A stretch of DNA of 64,000 nt, taken from assembly GCF_029674545.1 (NCBI RefSeq), contig NZ_CP121354.1, forward strand, positions 2,675,001-2,739,000, read 5' to 3'. The notes beneath the pieces were generated by a model. The model was not told where the DNA came from, did no database searches, and saw nothing but the letters and a program-made list of their open reading frames with translations. Made by a program: the position numbers and the translations under genes. This DNA comes from Mesorhizobium sp. WSM4904 (GTDB taxonomy: Bacteria; Pseudomonadota; Alphaproteobacteria; Rhizobiales; Rhizobiaceae). This document shows positions 23,516 through 32,810 of this stretch, one piece after another (the stretch's first letter is position 1; the number at the start of each line of letters is the position of its first letter).

Positions 23516-23845
23516 ATGAAGAAGCGGCTTTCGTCCCGAATGCGCTCGCTGACCCTCGGCGGCCTGGTTGCCACCGCGGCGGCAAGAGCGTTGATCATCC
23601 TCAAAGCCAGCCCAGTGCCGGACCCCGCCAGCGGCAGGACCGAGCCGGAGCTTTTCGCGCCGGCGATCTCATCGAGCTTCGACTACATCACGCCGGCACA
23701 GAGCTGGATCCTGATCGTGCTCACTGGCGCGACGCTGATCGGTTTCGCCGCCTGGATGGTCACCGCGTTCATGGAACGCGATTCCGACATGGACGATGGC
23801 GGCTCCGGCAGATCCCGCACAACGATGCGCCGGCAGGGCCGTTGA
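23516..23845 (+). CDS. small single-pass membrane protein, hypothetical
   Basis: A 109-aa frame starting at an ATG at 23516. It has a possible hydrophobic N-terminus (about 14-30) and one strong transmembrane segment (SWILIVLTGATLIGFAAWMV), followed by a short acidic then basic tail (MERDSDMDDGG). No family is recognised. It lies after the terminator at 23394, so it needs its own promoter. Codon usage is compatible with a gene, but there is little other support, so treat it as a likely but unproven CDS. Confidence 0.5.
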   Translation: MKKRLSSRMRSLTLGGLVATAAARALIILKASPVPDPASGRTEPELFAPAISSSFDYITPAQSWILIVLTGATLIGFAAWMVTAFMERDSDMDDGGSGRSRTTMRRQGR

Positions 23846-23952
23846 ACCGCAAACAACGCTTTCCCACATAAGGCCGAGCGTCCGCCCGCCGCCACCGCGG
23901 GCAAATGGACGAAAGCTTCCTTGCATGACAGAGTGCAAGCGAGGCGACTTCC

Positions 23953-24000
23953 ACGCAATTCCGGATGGAAAACCACCAACCGCTTTCCTGGAGTTGCTCA
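23953..24000. repeat. short intergenic repeat, family D copy 1
   Basis: The sequence from acgcaattccggatgg to ctggagttgctca is closely repeated at 36283-36330. It lies in the upstream region of clpS, 22 bp before the start codon. The same block is familiar to me from other rhizobial intergenic regions. Confidence 0.65.
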
Positions 24001-24022
24001 GTTCCCAAACCGGCGAATTCCG

Positions 24023-24328
24023 ATGCCTGAAACTGTCCTCAAACCGCGTACCAAGACGCAGCCGAAAACCGAGCGGCCAAAGCTCTACAAGGTCATCCTG
24101 GTCAATGACGATTTCACGCCGCGCGAGTTCGTGGTGACCGTGCTCAAGGGTGAATTCAAGCTCAGCGAGGATCAGGCGCATCGTGTGATGATCACGGCGC
24201 ATACGCGCGGCGTCTGCGTGGTCGCCGTCTTCACGCGCGACGTCGCCGAGACCAAGGCCGCGCGGGCAACCGATGCCGGCAAGGCCAAGGGCTACCCGCT
24301 GCTGTTCACGACCGAGCCGGAAGAGTAG
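24023..24328 (+). CDS. clpS: ATP-dependent Clp protease adaptor ClpS (ClpS2-type)
   Basis: A 101-aa N-recognin adaptor that delivers N-degron substrates to ClpAP. The core LYKVILVNDDFTPREFVVTVL carries the hydrophobic-pocket residues (the Asn-Asp pair and the following region), and the His of HRVMITAHTRG is the one expected to bind the N-terminal amine. The ending PLLFTTEPEE is typical of the second rhizobial paralogue (ClpS2), usually encoded away from clpA, and clpA is not nearby here. The start is the ATG at 24023; the frame runs upstream to 23921 through repeat DNA. Confidence 0.93.
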   Translation: MPETVLKPRTKTQPKTERPKLYKVILVNDDFTPREFVVTVLKGEFKLSEDQAHRVMITAHTRGVCVVAVFTRDVAETKAARATDAGKAKGYPLLFTTEPEE

Positions 24329-24338
24329 GGCTCTCCTT

Positions 24339-24490
24339 TCCTTCTCCCTTGCGGGAGAAGGTGGATCGGCGCAGCGCCGAGACGGATAAGGGATGCTCCA
24401 GCCGGACGGCAGCCTACCCCTCACCAGGATTGCCATCCGATTTGCGAAGAGCAAATCGGGGCAATCCGACCTCTCCCACAAGGGGAGAGG
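24339..24490. repeat. mosaic inverted-repeat element, family E copy 1
   Basis: The left side has the hairpin ttctcccttgcgggagaa, and the right end has ctctcccacaaggggagag. In between are ggatcggcgcagcgccgag and an inner palindrome (gatttgcgaagagcaaatc). It is similar in composition to 48691-48838. It lies between the clpS stop and the convergent end of the next operon, and may act as a bidirectional transcript end. Confidence 0.7.
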
Positions 24491-24499
24491 TAAAAGGCG

Positions 24500-26587
24500 T
24501 TACCGCCCTTCGCGATACCACATCGAGCCGATCGCCAGGAGCAGCAGGCCGAGGCCGACGAAGCCGCCGAACAGCGGCACGCGCGAAACGGCCTTGAGAG
24601 TGCTGTCGTCGGTGGTGCGGAGCCCAATCCAGTCATCGCCAGATGCCGCGCCCGAGGAGCGGATCGGCACGATGGAAGGCAGCGCCACACCGCCGGCAAG
24701 ACTGCCAAGCATGGACGACGGCGCGAGCCGGCGCACACTGCCGCCGGTCGCATCCGCCGGCGCCTTCAGCCTGTCCTCCGTGGAAACGACATCGGAGAAC
24801 TCCGGCGCGTTGATCGGGCCGACATGGGCAAGCGCGGTGAGATCGCCATTGCCCACCTGATAGAGGCCGATCTCGCTGGTCTGCAGGCTGCCCGTGAAAA
24901 TCCCCGGCTCGGATTTTTGCAGCTTGACCGTCATCGTCTTGCCGGAAGGCGTGATCACCTGGGCGGGGCCGGGATCGTCGCTCATCGTCTGGCGCCGGAT
25001 CTCCAGCACCATGCCGCGACCGTCGGCGGTCAGCCGCTCTTCTTCCAGTTCGGGTTCCTTCATCAGCCAATGGGCGATGCGGCGATAGAGCTGGACATGC
25101 GGCCCGCCGCCTTCGAAGCCGCGCGCCCACAGCCAGCCCTGGTCGGAAAGCAGCATGCCGACCCGGCCTTCGCCCTTGCGGTCGAGCACAAGCAGGGGTC
25201 GGTCGTCGGCCCCTTTCATCACCACCTCGCCCTCGGGATTCTTGACGCCGATGGTGCGGAACCAGCGGCTCCAGTGCGGCGGCTCGGTAGCGGAGCCATC
25301 GAGCCCGCGCGTTACGGGATGGCGCTGGCCGAGATCGGTGAGACGCGGATAGAAGGCCTTGTCGACGACCTCGCCGCTGGGCATCGCCGGCAGGGCCGAC
25401 ATCAGCGGCGTACGGGCAATAGAGCTTTCGCCGGCATATTCGGGGCCGGCGGCGATCAGCAGCGCGCCGCCCTTTTCGACATATTCGGAGATGTAGTCGT
25501 AATAGAGGATCGGCAGCACGTCGCGGTGCTGATAGCGGTCGAAGATGATCAGATCGAAATCCTTGATCTTCTCGACGAACAGCTCGCGCGTCGGGAAGGC
25601 GATCAGCGACAGCTCGTTGATCGGCGTGCCGTCCTGTTTTTCCGGCGGACGCAAAATGGTGAAGTGGACGAGGTCGACCGACGCGTCGGATTTCAAAAGG
25701 TTGCGCCAGGTGCGCTCGCCGGCATGCGGCTCGCCGGAGACCAGCAGCACGCGCAGATGATCGCGAATGCCGTCGACCAGCGCGATGGCCCGGTTGTTGG
25801 CGTCCGTCAACTCGCCCGGCTCGTGATCGATTGAAAGCTGGACGATGTTGCGGCCGGCGTTGGGAATGGTGACCGCAAGCTTCATCGGCTGACCGATGGT
25901 CGCATGTTCGACCGAGGCCTGCTCGCCATTGACCGAGACCCGGACATCGACCGGGCCGCCCTGGCCCTCGGTCGAGATGACCCGATAGGTCATGTCGAGC
26001 GGCTTGCCGACGAGACCGAAGCGCGGCGCGTTCTCGAAACGGATGCGGCGGTCCTTTTCATGCTCGTTGCCGGTGATCAGCGCATGCAGCGGCGCGTTGA
26101 AGTCCGGCGCGCCGGCCGGCGCGTCATGCACCTCGCCGTCGGTGATCATGATCGCGCCGCCGATGCGCGAGGGCGGCACGTCGCGGAAAGCGCTTTCCAG
26201 TGCGCCGAACAGCCTGGTTTCGGTGCGCTCGTCGGCAGCCTCGGACTTGCCGGCATCGACCACGCGAACGTCGAATTGCTTGAAACGGCCGAGGCGCTGC
26301 TGAAGGCCAGTCAGGGCCTCGTCGGTCTGCTTGTTGCGGTCGCCGATGTCCTGGCTCTGGCTGCGGTCGACGATAACGGCAACGACGCTCTTCAGCGCCT
26401 CGCGCTCCTCGTCGAGGAAAACGGGATTGAGCAGCGCGGCACCCAGCGCCAGCAGGGCGATGAAGCGCAGGACCGAGCCGCGCTGGCGGAACCACAGGCC
26501 GGCGAGCGCGAGCAGCAAGAGCGGCACGACGACAAGCCCGAACAGCGGCCAGGAAACGAGCGGCTCGAAGGAGATCGACCAGTTCAT
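24500..26587 (-). CDS. membrane-anchored VWA/glutamine-amidotransferase-like protein
   Basis: A 695-aa protein with two N-terminal membrane segments (about 13-30 and 40-58), a large soluble region and a C-terminal membrane segment (GFVGLGLLLLAIGSMWY). VAVIVDRSQSQDIGDR and GGAIMITDGEVHD resemble a von Willebrand A fold, though the metal site is incomplete. FDLIIFDRYQHRDVLPILYY and GGALLIAAGPEYAG resemble class I amidotransferase-like domains without the nucleophile Cys. It is the last gene of the MoxR operon, three bases after the DUF4159 gene. The role is unknown; assembly or maturation of envelope proteins under the MoxR ATPase is inferred from related Bat systems. Confidence 0.8.
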   Translation of the reverse strand: MNWSISFEPLVSWPLFGLVVVPLLLLALAGLWFRQRGSVLRFIALLALGAALLNPVFLDEEREALKSVVAVIVDRSQSQDIGDRNKQTDEALTGLQQRLGRFKQFDVRVVDAGKSEAADERTETRLFGALESAFRDVPPSRIGGAIMITDGEVHDAPAGAPDFNAPLHALITGNEHEKDRRIRFENAPRFGLVGKPLDMTYRVISTEGQGGPVDVRVSVNGEQASVEHATIGQPMKLAVTIPNAGRNIVQLSIDHEPGELTDANNRAIALVDGIRDHLRVLLVSGEPHAGERTWRNLLKSDASVDLVHFTILRPPEKQDGTPINELSLIAFPTRELFVEKIKDFDLIIFDRYQHRDVLPILYYDYISEYVEKGGALLIAAGPEYAGESSIARTPLMSALPAMPSGEVVDKAFYPRLTDLGQRHPVTRGLDGSATEPPHWSRWFRTIGVKNPEGEVVMKGADDRPLLVLDRKGEGRVGMLLSDQGWLWARGFEGGGPHVQLYRRIAHWLMKEPELEEERLTADGRGMVLEIRRQTMSDDPGPAQVITPSGKTMTVKLQKSEPGIFTGSLQTSEIGLYQVGNGDLTALAHVGPINAPEFSDVVSTEDRLKAPADATGGSVRRLAPSSMLGSLAGGVALPSIVPIRSSGAASGDDWIGLRTTDDSTLKAVSRVPLFGGFVGLGLLLLAIGSMWYREGR

Positions 26588-26590
26588 GAG

Positions 26591-29407
26591 CTACTGCCCC
26601 AGCCGTTCGAGCAGCACTGGCACGTGCACCTGGTCGGATTTGTAGTTGCCGGTCAGCATGTACATCATGATGTTGACGCCGGCGCGGAGCGCATAGACGC
26701 GCTGCATCGGATCCGGCGGCACGGTCGGCAGCATCGGATCGCCGTTTTCGTCCACCGCCCAGGCGCCGGCGAAATCGTTGCCGGTGATCATGATCGGCGA
26801 CACGCCGTCGCCGGTGCGCACCGGACGGTTCTCGGTGTTGCTGGCATCGAGCGAGGTCTCGACCCAGAGCGGGCTGCCGTTGAAGCGGCCGGGAAACTCG
26901 GGAAGGATGAAGAAGGATTTCGTCAGCACATGGTCCGACGGCACCGGCTCCAGCGGCGGTACGTTGAGATTGGCGAGGATATCGCGCAGCCGCTCGGTGG
27001 CCGGGCTTGCCGAGCCGGCGCCGATGCCGTTGGAGAACTGGTCGCGCGTGTCGAAGAGAACCGTGCCGCCTTGCTGCATATAGGCATCGATGCGAGCGAT
27101 CGCAGCTTCGCTGGGCATCGGCGCGGTGGCGTCGATCGGCCAATAGATCAGCGGATAGAAGGTCAGCTCGTCCTTGGAGATGTCGACGCCGGCCGGCGGG
27201 CCGGGCTCCAGCGCCGTCTTCTCGACCAGGAAGCGGGTCAGGCCTTCGAGGCCGGCGCGGCTGATCGAATCGACGCCGGGCTCGCCGGTGATGACATAGG
27301 CGATGCGGGTTTTCGATATGTCCTCGATCGCCTGGGAATCGCTGGGCTTCGAATCGTCCGCACGGGCAAGATCGGCATGGCCGATGAGACCGCCGAACAC
27401 GATCAGCACGGCAGCAGCGGTCGCTGCGGCTCGGCGCGGCCGGCGCGACAAGAGCCCGCCCATCCATAAGACGGCAAGCGTGTCGAGCACCATCAAAAGG
27501 AGGGCCGCCGTGACCAGCGGGCCCTTCAGGTTCTCCGATTCGTCGAAGGCATAGGGGATGGCGCTCACCGGCAGCGAGACCTGCGGCTGAGCGAGCGGCG
27601 TGAAGGTGCTCGAGGCGTTGAGCAGGTTGTGGGCGAAGACGCCGGTCTCCGAGCCGTAGAGGCCCGGCGGGTTCTCCAGCGTCACCGGCAACGGGCCGGC
27701 GCCCGGCACCAGCGGCCGCGCGTCCGGCGTCGGCGGCACCAGCGTGCCGTCGGCGCCGATCATACGATAGGGCGCCAATGACGCGGCGGCGGCCTCGGCA
27801 TTGGCGACCGCGGCGCCCTGGTTGCGCGACAATTGCACGACGCGCCTCAGCATCTCGACGAAGCTGCCGGAGATCGGCAGGTTCGACCAGGTCGCTTCCG
27901 GCGTGATGTGGAAGAGCACCAGCGTGCCCTTGTCCTTCTTCATGCCCGTGACCAGCGGCGTGCCGTCGGCCAGCGTCGCCCAGGTACGTTCGACGATGTC
28001 GGGCGTGGGTTCGGCCAGCACCTGCCGGCTGACCGTCACCTCGGTCGGCGGCGCGAGATCGGCGAAGGGTCCATTCTTCGGGAATTCGGTGACCTGCTGC
28101 GGCGTCGTCCAGGACAACGCGCCGCCCAGCGCGCGTTCGCCGCTGCGCAGCCGGACCGGCAAGAGGTCGTCATCATTGCCGGCGGCGGCCAGCCTTGAAC
28201 CGGCAAAGCGCACCAGCGTGCCGCCATTGTTCACCCAGTCGACCAGCCGTTGCCGGACCTGTTCGGGAATGTTGCCGACATCGGCCATGATGATCATCGC
28301 CGGCTTCTGGTCGAGAAGCTGCGGGATGGCGTCGGCCAGATCGGCGCTCGACGGTTCGACCAGATCGGCGAAGGGCTGCAGGGCGCGGCGAATGTAATAG
28401 AGCGGCGAAAGCAGCGGCTGCGCCTGGTCGGCCTCGGCCTGCGACAGCAGTCCGACACGGCGGCGCTTGGAACTCTCGTCGAGCACGCGCACGGCCCCAG
28501 CCTGGTGCGCGCCGTCGAGCGCGACCGAGGCGAAGTCGTTGCGCAACTCGAAGGGCACCGTCATCGTCCCCGTGGCCGTGGTTTGACCCGGCGCGAAGGT
28601 CAGCGTCGCGTCGGAGATGCGGCGGCCCTTGTCGTCGAAGGCGCCGGCGGTGACCTGGGCCGGCGCCGGATCGCTGGGCGCGCGAATAGCGGTCAGCGCG
28701 AAGCCGTCGACCTGGTTGTCGGCGCCGATCAGGCCGGTCAGCGAAAGCCGGTCGGACGTGGCCCAAACCAGCCGTGAGGCGTTTTTTTCCAGAAGCGTCT
28801 TGAACGCCGCTTCATCGCCATTGGCGGCAAGGCCATCGGCAAGGACGGCGACGCTGGCGCCCGGCAGGCGCTCCAATGCTGCGGCGACGCGGGCATAGAC
28901 GGCAGGGCGGTCGGTCGGGATCGGGCGCGGCTTTGCCGCGCGCAGGCGGTCGAGCGCGGCCGATGCATCGAAGGGGCCGATCTCGGCATTCGGCTTCTCG
29001 GCGGTGAAGGCGATGACGACCGGCACGCCGTTCGAGCCGGCATCGGCGATCAGCCGCTCGGCGGTGGCGACCCGCTTGCCCCAGTCGGCCGCGCTTGCCC
29101 AGTCATTGTCGATGACCAGCGCCAGAGCCGAGCCTTCCGCCGGCAGCTTTTCGCGCGGATTGAAAACCGGCTCGGCGAGCGCGGTGACGACAAGGGCGGC
29201 CATCAGCAGGCGCAGCAGCGTCAGCCACCAGGGGCTCTGATGCGGCGTCTCCTCGCGTCTCAGGACGCGGGCGAGGATCCGCAGCGGCGGAAAGACCTCG
29301 GTCTGCGGCCGGGGTGGCGTCAGTCTCAGCAGCCACCAGATAACCGGCAGGGCCAGCAGACCCCACAGCACCATCGGCGCGCCGAAGGAAAGCGGCAGCC
29401 AGCTCAT
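26591..29407 (-). CDS. BatA-like N-terminus plus DUF4159 membrane protein
   Basis: A 938-aa inner-membrane protein. The N-terminus (FGAPMVLWGLLALPVIWWLL, then PPLRILARVL) is the BatA/aerotolerance N-terminal module; a second segment is at about 60-80. A long periplasmic or cytoplasmic central region follows. One or two more membrane segments lie near residues 620-690 (LVTAALLLMVLDTLAVLWMG and TAAAVLIVFGGLIGHADLA). The last 230 residues resemble DUF4159 (LTFYPLIYWPIDA; GGTVLFDTRDQF). It overlaps the DUF58 gene by ATGA, and is followed three bases later by the 695-aa partner. In other bacteria such genes form MoxR-Bat complexes linked to envelope stress; the substrate here is unknown. Confidence 0.88.
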   Translation of the reverse strand: MSWLPLSFGAPMVLWGLLALPVIWWLLRLTPPRPQTEVFPPLRILARVLRREETPHQSPWWLTLLRLLMAALVVTALAEPVFNPREKLPAEGSALALVIDNDWASAADWGKRVATAERLIADAGSNGVPVVIAFTAEKPNAEIGPFDASAALDRLRAAKPRPIPTDRPAVYARVAAALERLPGASVAVLADGLAANGDEAAFKTLLEKNASRLVWATSDRLSLTGLIGADNQVDGFALTAIRAPSDPAPAQVTAGAFDDKGRRISDATLTFAPGQTTATGTMTVPFELRNDFASVALDGAHQAGAVRVLDESSKRRRVGLLSQAEADQAQPLLSPLYYIRRALQPFADLVEPSSADLADAIPQLLDQKPAMIIMADVGNIPEQVRQRLVDWVNNGGTLVRFAGSRLAAAGNDDDLLPVRLRSGERALGGALSWTTPQQVTEFPKNGPFADLAPPTEVTVSRQVLAEPTPDIVERTWATLADGTPLVTGMKKDKGTLVLFHITPEATWSNLPISGSFVEMLRRVVQLSRNQGAAVANAEAAAASLAPYRMIGADGTLVPPTPDARPLVPGAGPLPVTLENPPGLYGSETGVFAHNLLNASSTFTPLAQPQVSLPVSAIPYAFDESENLKGPLVTAALLLMVLDTLAVLWMGGLLSRRPRRAAATAAAVLIVFGGLIGHADLARADDSKPSDSQAIEDISKTRIAYVITGEPGVDSISRAGLEGLTRFLVEKTALEPGPPAGVDISKDELTFYPLIYWPIDATAPMPSEAAIARIDAYMQQGGTVLFDTRDQFSNGIGAGSASPATERLRDILANLNVPPLEPVPSDHVLTKSFFILPEFPGRFNGSPLWVETSLDASNTENRPVRTGDGVSPIMITGNDFAGAWAVDENGDPMLPTVPPDPMQRVYALRAGVNIMMYMLTGNYKSDQVHVPVLLERLGQ

Positions 29408-30399
29408 CCGACCGCCTTTCCGGCATGACCGCCGCTGGCGGTCAGCCCAGTATAACCGCCGCCGGCAGTCAACCCTGCACGACTGCCGCCAACAATCAGC
29501 CCCGGACGGCTGCTATCGGCGGTCATCGCCATGTGGACGCGTACGAGCGCTTCGGAAGCGAGGCGGTCGGTGTGGTTGACGGTGAAACTCCAGCCGAGGC
29601 GCTTGCACCAGCCGGCCAGTTCCTGGCGGCGGGCGGTGTAGAGCAGGCGGTATTCGTCCTTAAGTGTCTCGGCGCGGCCGGCGGTCAGCTTGTCGCCGGT
29701 CTCGGGATCGGTGAATTCGGTGCGGCCGGCATAGGGAAAGGTCTCCTCGGCCGGGTCGGCGACCTCGATCAGATGCGCGCGCACGCCGTGGCGTGCGAGC
29801 ACGTCGAGCCATGCCACCGTCTTCTCGACCGGATCGAGGAAATCGCTGACGATGACGATGTCGCAGAAGCGGCGGATGGCCGAGAAATCAGGCTTGGCGG
29901 GCAGCTCGCCGGCATGGCTGAGCTGGGCCGCGATGCGTTCGGCGCCATTGCGGGCGGTGAACGGGTCGGTGAGGCCCGGCCAGGCGATGCGCTCGCCGCT
30001 GCGCGACAGAAGCTCGGCCAGGGCAAGCGCCAGCACCAGCGCGCGCGACTCCTTGGAAACGCCGGCCCCCGCCGACTTGTAGAGCATGGAGGGGGAGGGG
30101 TCGGACCAGAGCCAGACGGTATGAGCCGCCTCCCACTCGCGGTCGCGCACGTAGGTGTGGTCGTCACGCGCCGAGCGGCGCCAGTCGATGCGCGAGGAAT
30201 CGCCCTCGACATAGGGGCGGAACTGCCAGAAATTCTCGCCGATGCCGCGCTTGCGGCGGCCGTGCCAGCCGGCGATCACCGTGTTGACGATGCGGCGCGC
30301 CTCGACCAGCAGGTCCGGCACCAAAGAGGCCCGCAGCCGGCCACGGGCGAGCGCGTCGCGCGTCGCAACCGGTGCCTGGACCTCGCCTATTCGACCCAT
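29404..30399 (-). CDS. DUF58 protein, MoxR partner
   Basis: A 331-aa soluble protein. The DUF58 signature is clear: RRKRGIGENFWQFRPYVEGD, then SSRIDWRRSARDDHTYVRDREW, then a VWA-like core with SDPSPSM and IVIVSDFLDP. The C-terminal tail is unusual: three tandem nine-residue units, PGLIVGGSR, AGLTAGGGY and TGLTASGGH, then AGKAVG, encoded at 29407-29505. The start codon at 30399 shares a base with the moxR stop, and the stop overlaps the DUF4159 start, so the operon is translationally coupled at both ends. DUF58 proteins act with MoxR ATPases, probably in protein complex assembly. Confidence 0.9.
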   Translation of the reverse strand: MGRIGEVQAPVATRDALARGRLRASLVPDLLVEARRIVNTVIAGWHGRRKRGIGENFWQFRPYVEGDSSRIDWRRSARDDHTYVRDREWEAAHTVWLWSDPSPSMLYKSAGAGVSKESRALVLALALAELLSRSGERIAWPGLTDPFTARNGAERIAAQLSHAGELPAKPDFSAIRRFCDIVIVSDFLDPVEKTVAWLDVLARHGVRAHLIEVADPAEETFPYAGRTEFTDPETGDKLTAGRAETLKDEYRLLYTARRQELAGWCKRLGWSFTVNHTDRLASEALVRVHMAMTADSSRPGLIVGGSRAGLTAGGGYTGLTASGGHAGKAVG

Positions 30400-31403
30400 C
30401 AGATGCCTTTTGCCAGTTTCGCCACCACGTCGCGCACAGAGGTGCCTTCGGCGCGGGCAGCGAAAGTCAGCGCCATACGATGCTGCAGCACCGGCTCGGC
30501 CAACGCACGGATATCGTCGACCGACGGCGCCAATCTTCCATCATATAGGGCGCGCGCCCGGGCGCACAGTGTCAGCGCCTGGCTCGCGCGGGGACCCGGA
30601 CCCCAGGCGACGTGCTTGTCGGTGTCGGCATCGCCCTGACCCGGGCGGGCCGAGCGCACCAGCCTGAGGATCGCCTCGACGACGCTTTCCGGCACCGGCA
30701 TGCGGCGGATCAGCGTCTGGATTTCCTTCAGCCTGGACGGCTGCAGAACGTTGTCGGCCTTGGCCTCCTCGACACCGGTGGTTTCGAGCAGGATGCGGCG
30801 TTCGGCCTCGATATCCGGGTAAAGGATGTCGACCTGCATCAGGAAGCGGTCGAGCTGCGCCTCCGGCAGCGGATAGGTGCCTTCCTGCTCCAACGGGTTC
30901 TGTGTCGCCAGCACATGGAAGGGCGAAGGCAGATCGTAGCGGGCGCCGGCGATGGTGACGTGGTATTCCTGCATCGACTGCAGCAGCGCGGACTGGGTGC
31001 GCGGCGAGGCGCGGTTGATCTCGTCCGCCATCAGAAGCTGGGTGAAGATCGGCCCGGAAATGAAGCGGAAGGAGCGCTTGCCGAACTCGTCCTGCTCCAT
31101 CACTTCCGAGCCGAGGATATCGGACGGCATCAGGTCGGGCGTGAACTGGACGCGGCGGGAATCGAGGCCAAGCACGATGCCAAGCGTCTCGACGAGCTTG
31201 GTCTTGGCGAGGCCCGGCACACCGACGAGCAGCGCGTGGCCGCCGGCAAGCAGCGCCACCAGCGTGCGCTCGACGACGGCTTCCTGGCCGAAAATCACGC
31301 GGCCTACGGCGTCGCGGACCTTCGAGATGTCGGCCAGCGCCTTCTCGGCTTCCTCGATCATCGCCTTGTCGCTCAACGGACTTTCCTTGATCATCACGCT
31401 CAT
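30399..31403 (-). CDS. MoxR-family AAA ATPase
   Basis: A 334-aa AAA+ ATPase with Walker A GVPGLAKTK (about 60-68), Walker B LLMADEINR, the pre-sensor FHVLATQNPLEQEGTYPLPEAQLDRF that is diagnostic for MoxR, and a C-terminal lid domain (ALTLCARARALYDGR). It starts at the ATG at 31403 (MSVMIKESPL). It is the first gene of a four-gene operon with DUF58, DUF4159 and the VWA-like membrane protein, and is divergent from the DUF1285 gene with about 145 bp between. MoxR proteins are chaperone-like ATPases that activate or assemble metal-containing or envelope proteins. Confidence 0.94.
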   Translation of the reverse strand: MSVMIKESPLSDKAMIEEAEKALADISKVRDAVGRVIFGQEAVVERTLVALLAGGHALLVGVPGLAKTKLVETLGIVLGLDSRRVQFTPDLMPSDILGSEVMEQDEFGKRSFRFISGPIFTQLLMADEINRASPRTQSALLQSMQEYHVTIAGARYDLPSPFHVLATQNPLEQEGTYPLPEAQLDRFLMQVDILYPDIEAERRILLETTGVEEAKADNVLQPSRLKEIQTLIRRMPVPESVVEAILRLVRSARPGQGDADTDKHVAWGPGPRASQALTLCARARALYDGRLAPSVDDIRALAEPVLQHRMALTFAARAEGTSVRDVVAKLAKGI

Positions 31404-31548
31404 GCCGTTCGATCCTTGTGGTTGGAAACACCGGCCTGCACTCTCAAAGTCGCAGAATGCTGCGATTCGGCCTCGCCTGGCGCCTGCGATTGAACTTAAA
31501 TCACAGACTTAGGCTGACAAGCGAAACAACAGTGACTATTTCGTGACC

Positions 31549-32178
31549 ATGACCGATCATTCCGGACATAGCGAGCAGAGCCTGACCGGCGCCACGGAGG
31601 CGCGTGGGCTGGAAGCGCTGATCTCGCGAGCGGCGCGAGCCGGCAAGGGACCAGCCCCCGTGGAACGCTGGAATCCGGACTTCTGCGGCGATCTCGACAT
31701 GGAGATCAAGGCCGACGGAACTTGGTTCTATCTCGGCACGCCGATCGGGCGCATGCCGCTGGTGCAGCTGTTTTCCAGCGTCTTGCGCAAGGACGCCGAC
31801 GGCAAGACCTATCTGGTGACACCGGTGGAGCGAGTGGGGATCCGCGTCGCCGACGCGCCCTTCGTCGCCGTCGAGATGAACGTGTCGGGGAGAGGCGACG
31901 AGCAGGTCATCACCTTCCGCACCAATGTCGGCGACGTCGTCACCGCCGGGCCAGGCCATCCGCTTCGCTTCGTCGACGAGGACGCGACCGGTGGGCTCAA
32001 ACCCTATGTGCTGGTGCGTGGGAGGCTGGAGGCCTTGGTGGCGCGACCGGTGATGTATGAGCTGGTCGAACATGGCGAAAAGATCGATATCGACGGCAAG
32101 GCGATGTTCGCCGTCCGCTCCGGTGGCGAGGTCTATCCGATCATGCCGGCCGAAAAACTCGAGCGGCTCAGCGCGTGA
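31549..32178 (+). CDS. DUF1285 protein
   Basis: A 209-aa protein with the DUF1285 pattern: WNPDFCGDLDMEIKADGTWFYLGTPIGR at the front, then VQLFSSVLRKDADGKTYLVTPVE, and a beta-rich C-terminal half. Structures of the family show two small beta domains; the function is unknown. I use the ATG at 31549; a GTG two codons earlier (31543) is an equally possible start. Its stop overlaps the start of the NUDIX gene by one base, and the NUDIX gene in turn overlaps cca, so all three are probably one operon. Confidence 0.88.
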   Translation: MTDHSGHSEQSLTGATEARGLEALISRAARAGKGPAPVERWNPDFCGDLDMEIKADGTWFYLGTPIGRMPLVQLFSSVLRKDADGKTYLVTPVERVGIRVADAPFVAVEMNVSGRGDEQVITFRTNVGDVVTAGPGHPLRFVDEDATGGLKPYVLVRGRLEALVARPVMYELVEHGEKIDIDGKAMFAVRSGGEVYPIMPAEKLERLSA

Positions 32179-32810
32179 TGGACCAGGTGTCGCCTGTGCC
32201 GTTCTCTATCGCGGATTTTCGCGCCCGTGCCGCGGCGCAGGCAAAGGTGCTACCGGGCGACGAGTTCGGCGATCACCGCTTCAATCCCGGCCACCCTAGA
32301 TTGAAGCACATGAAGCCGCTGCGCGACGCCGCAGTGCTGATCCCGGTCATCGATCACGCCGATGGCGCGACCGTGCTGCTTACCAAGCGCGCCGAGAGAC
32401 TGCGCAGCCATTCCGGCCAGGTGGCTTTTCCCGGCGGCACCATCGATCCGACCGATCCTGGCCCCGAGGCCACCGCGCTGCGCGAGACATTCGAGGAGAT
32501 CGGCCTCGACCGCGGCCACATCGAAATCATCGGCCGGATGCCCGACTATATCTCGGGCAGCGGCTATCGCATCGTGCCGGTGCTTTCCGTGGTGCGGCCG
32601 GGCTTTTCGCTGACGCTCAATGCCGACGAGGTCGACGCCGCCTTCGAAGTGCCGCTGCGCTTCCTGATGGACCCCGTCAACCACGCGCGCGACAGCCGCA
32701 TGTGGAACGACCTCGAATGGTTCTTCTACGAGATGCCCTATGGCGGACAGCGCATCTGGGGCGTCACCGCCGGCATCATCCGCACGCTCTATGAAAGGCT
32801 CTATGCGTGA
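32178..32810 (+). CDS. CoA pyrophosphohydrolase, NUDIX family (NudL-like)
   Basis: A 210-aa hydrolase expected to cleave CoA and its derivatives to 3',5'-ADP and 4'-phosphopantetheine. The UPF0035 signature that separates CoA NUDIX enzymes from others is present: LLTKRAERLRSHSGQVAFPGG, followed by the NUDIX box (ATALRETFEEIGLD, with the metal-binding Glu residues). It starts at the ATG at 32178, which shares its first base with the DUF1285 stop; a GTG at 32175 is an alternative. It overlaps cca by four bases. Confidence 0.92.
   Translation: MDQVSPVPFSIADFRARAAAQAKVLPGDEFGDHRFNPGHPRLKHMKPLRDAAVLIPVIDHADGATVLLTKRAERLRSHSGQVAFPGGTIDPTDPGPEATALRETFEEIGLDRGHIEIIGRMPDYISGSGYRIVPVLSVVRPGFSLTLNADEVDAAFEVPLRFLMDPVNHARDSRMWNDLEWFFYEMPYGGQRIWGVTAGIIRTLYERLYA

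Noticed and set aside
24339..24490. Possible CRISPR-like array because of several short hairpins
   Set aside because: The units are not evenly spaced and there are no unique spacers of constant length; it is a mosaic inverted-repeat element.
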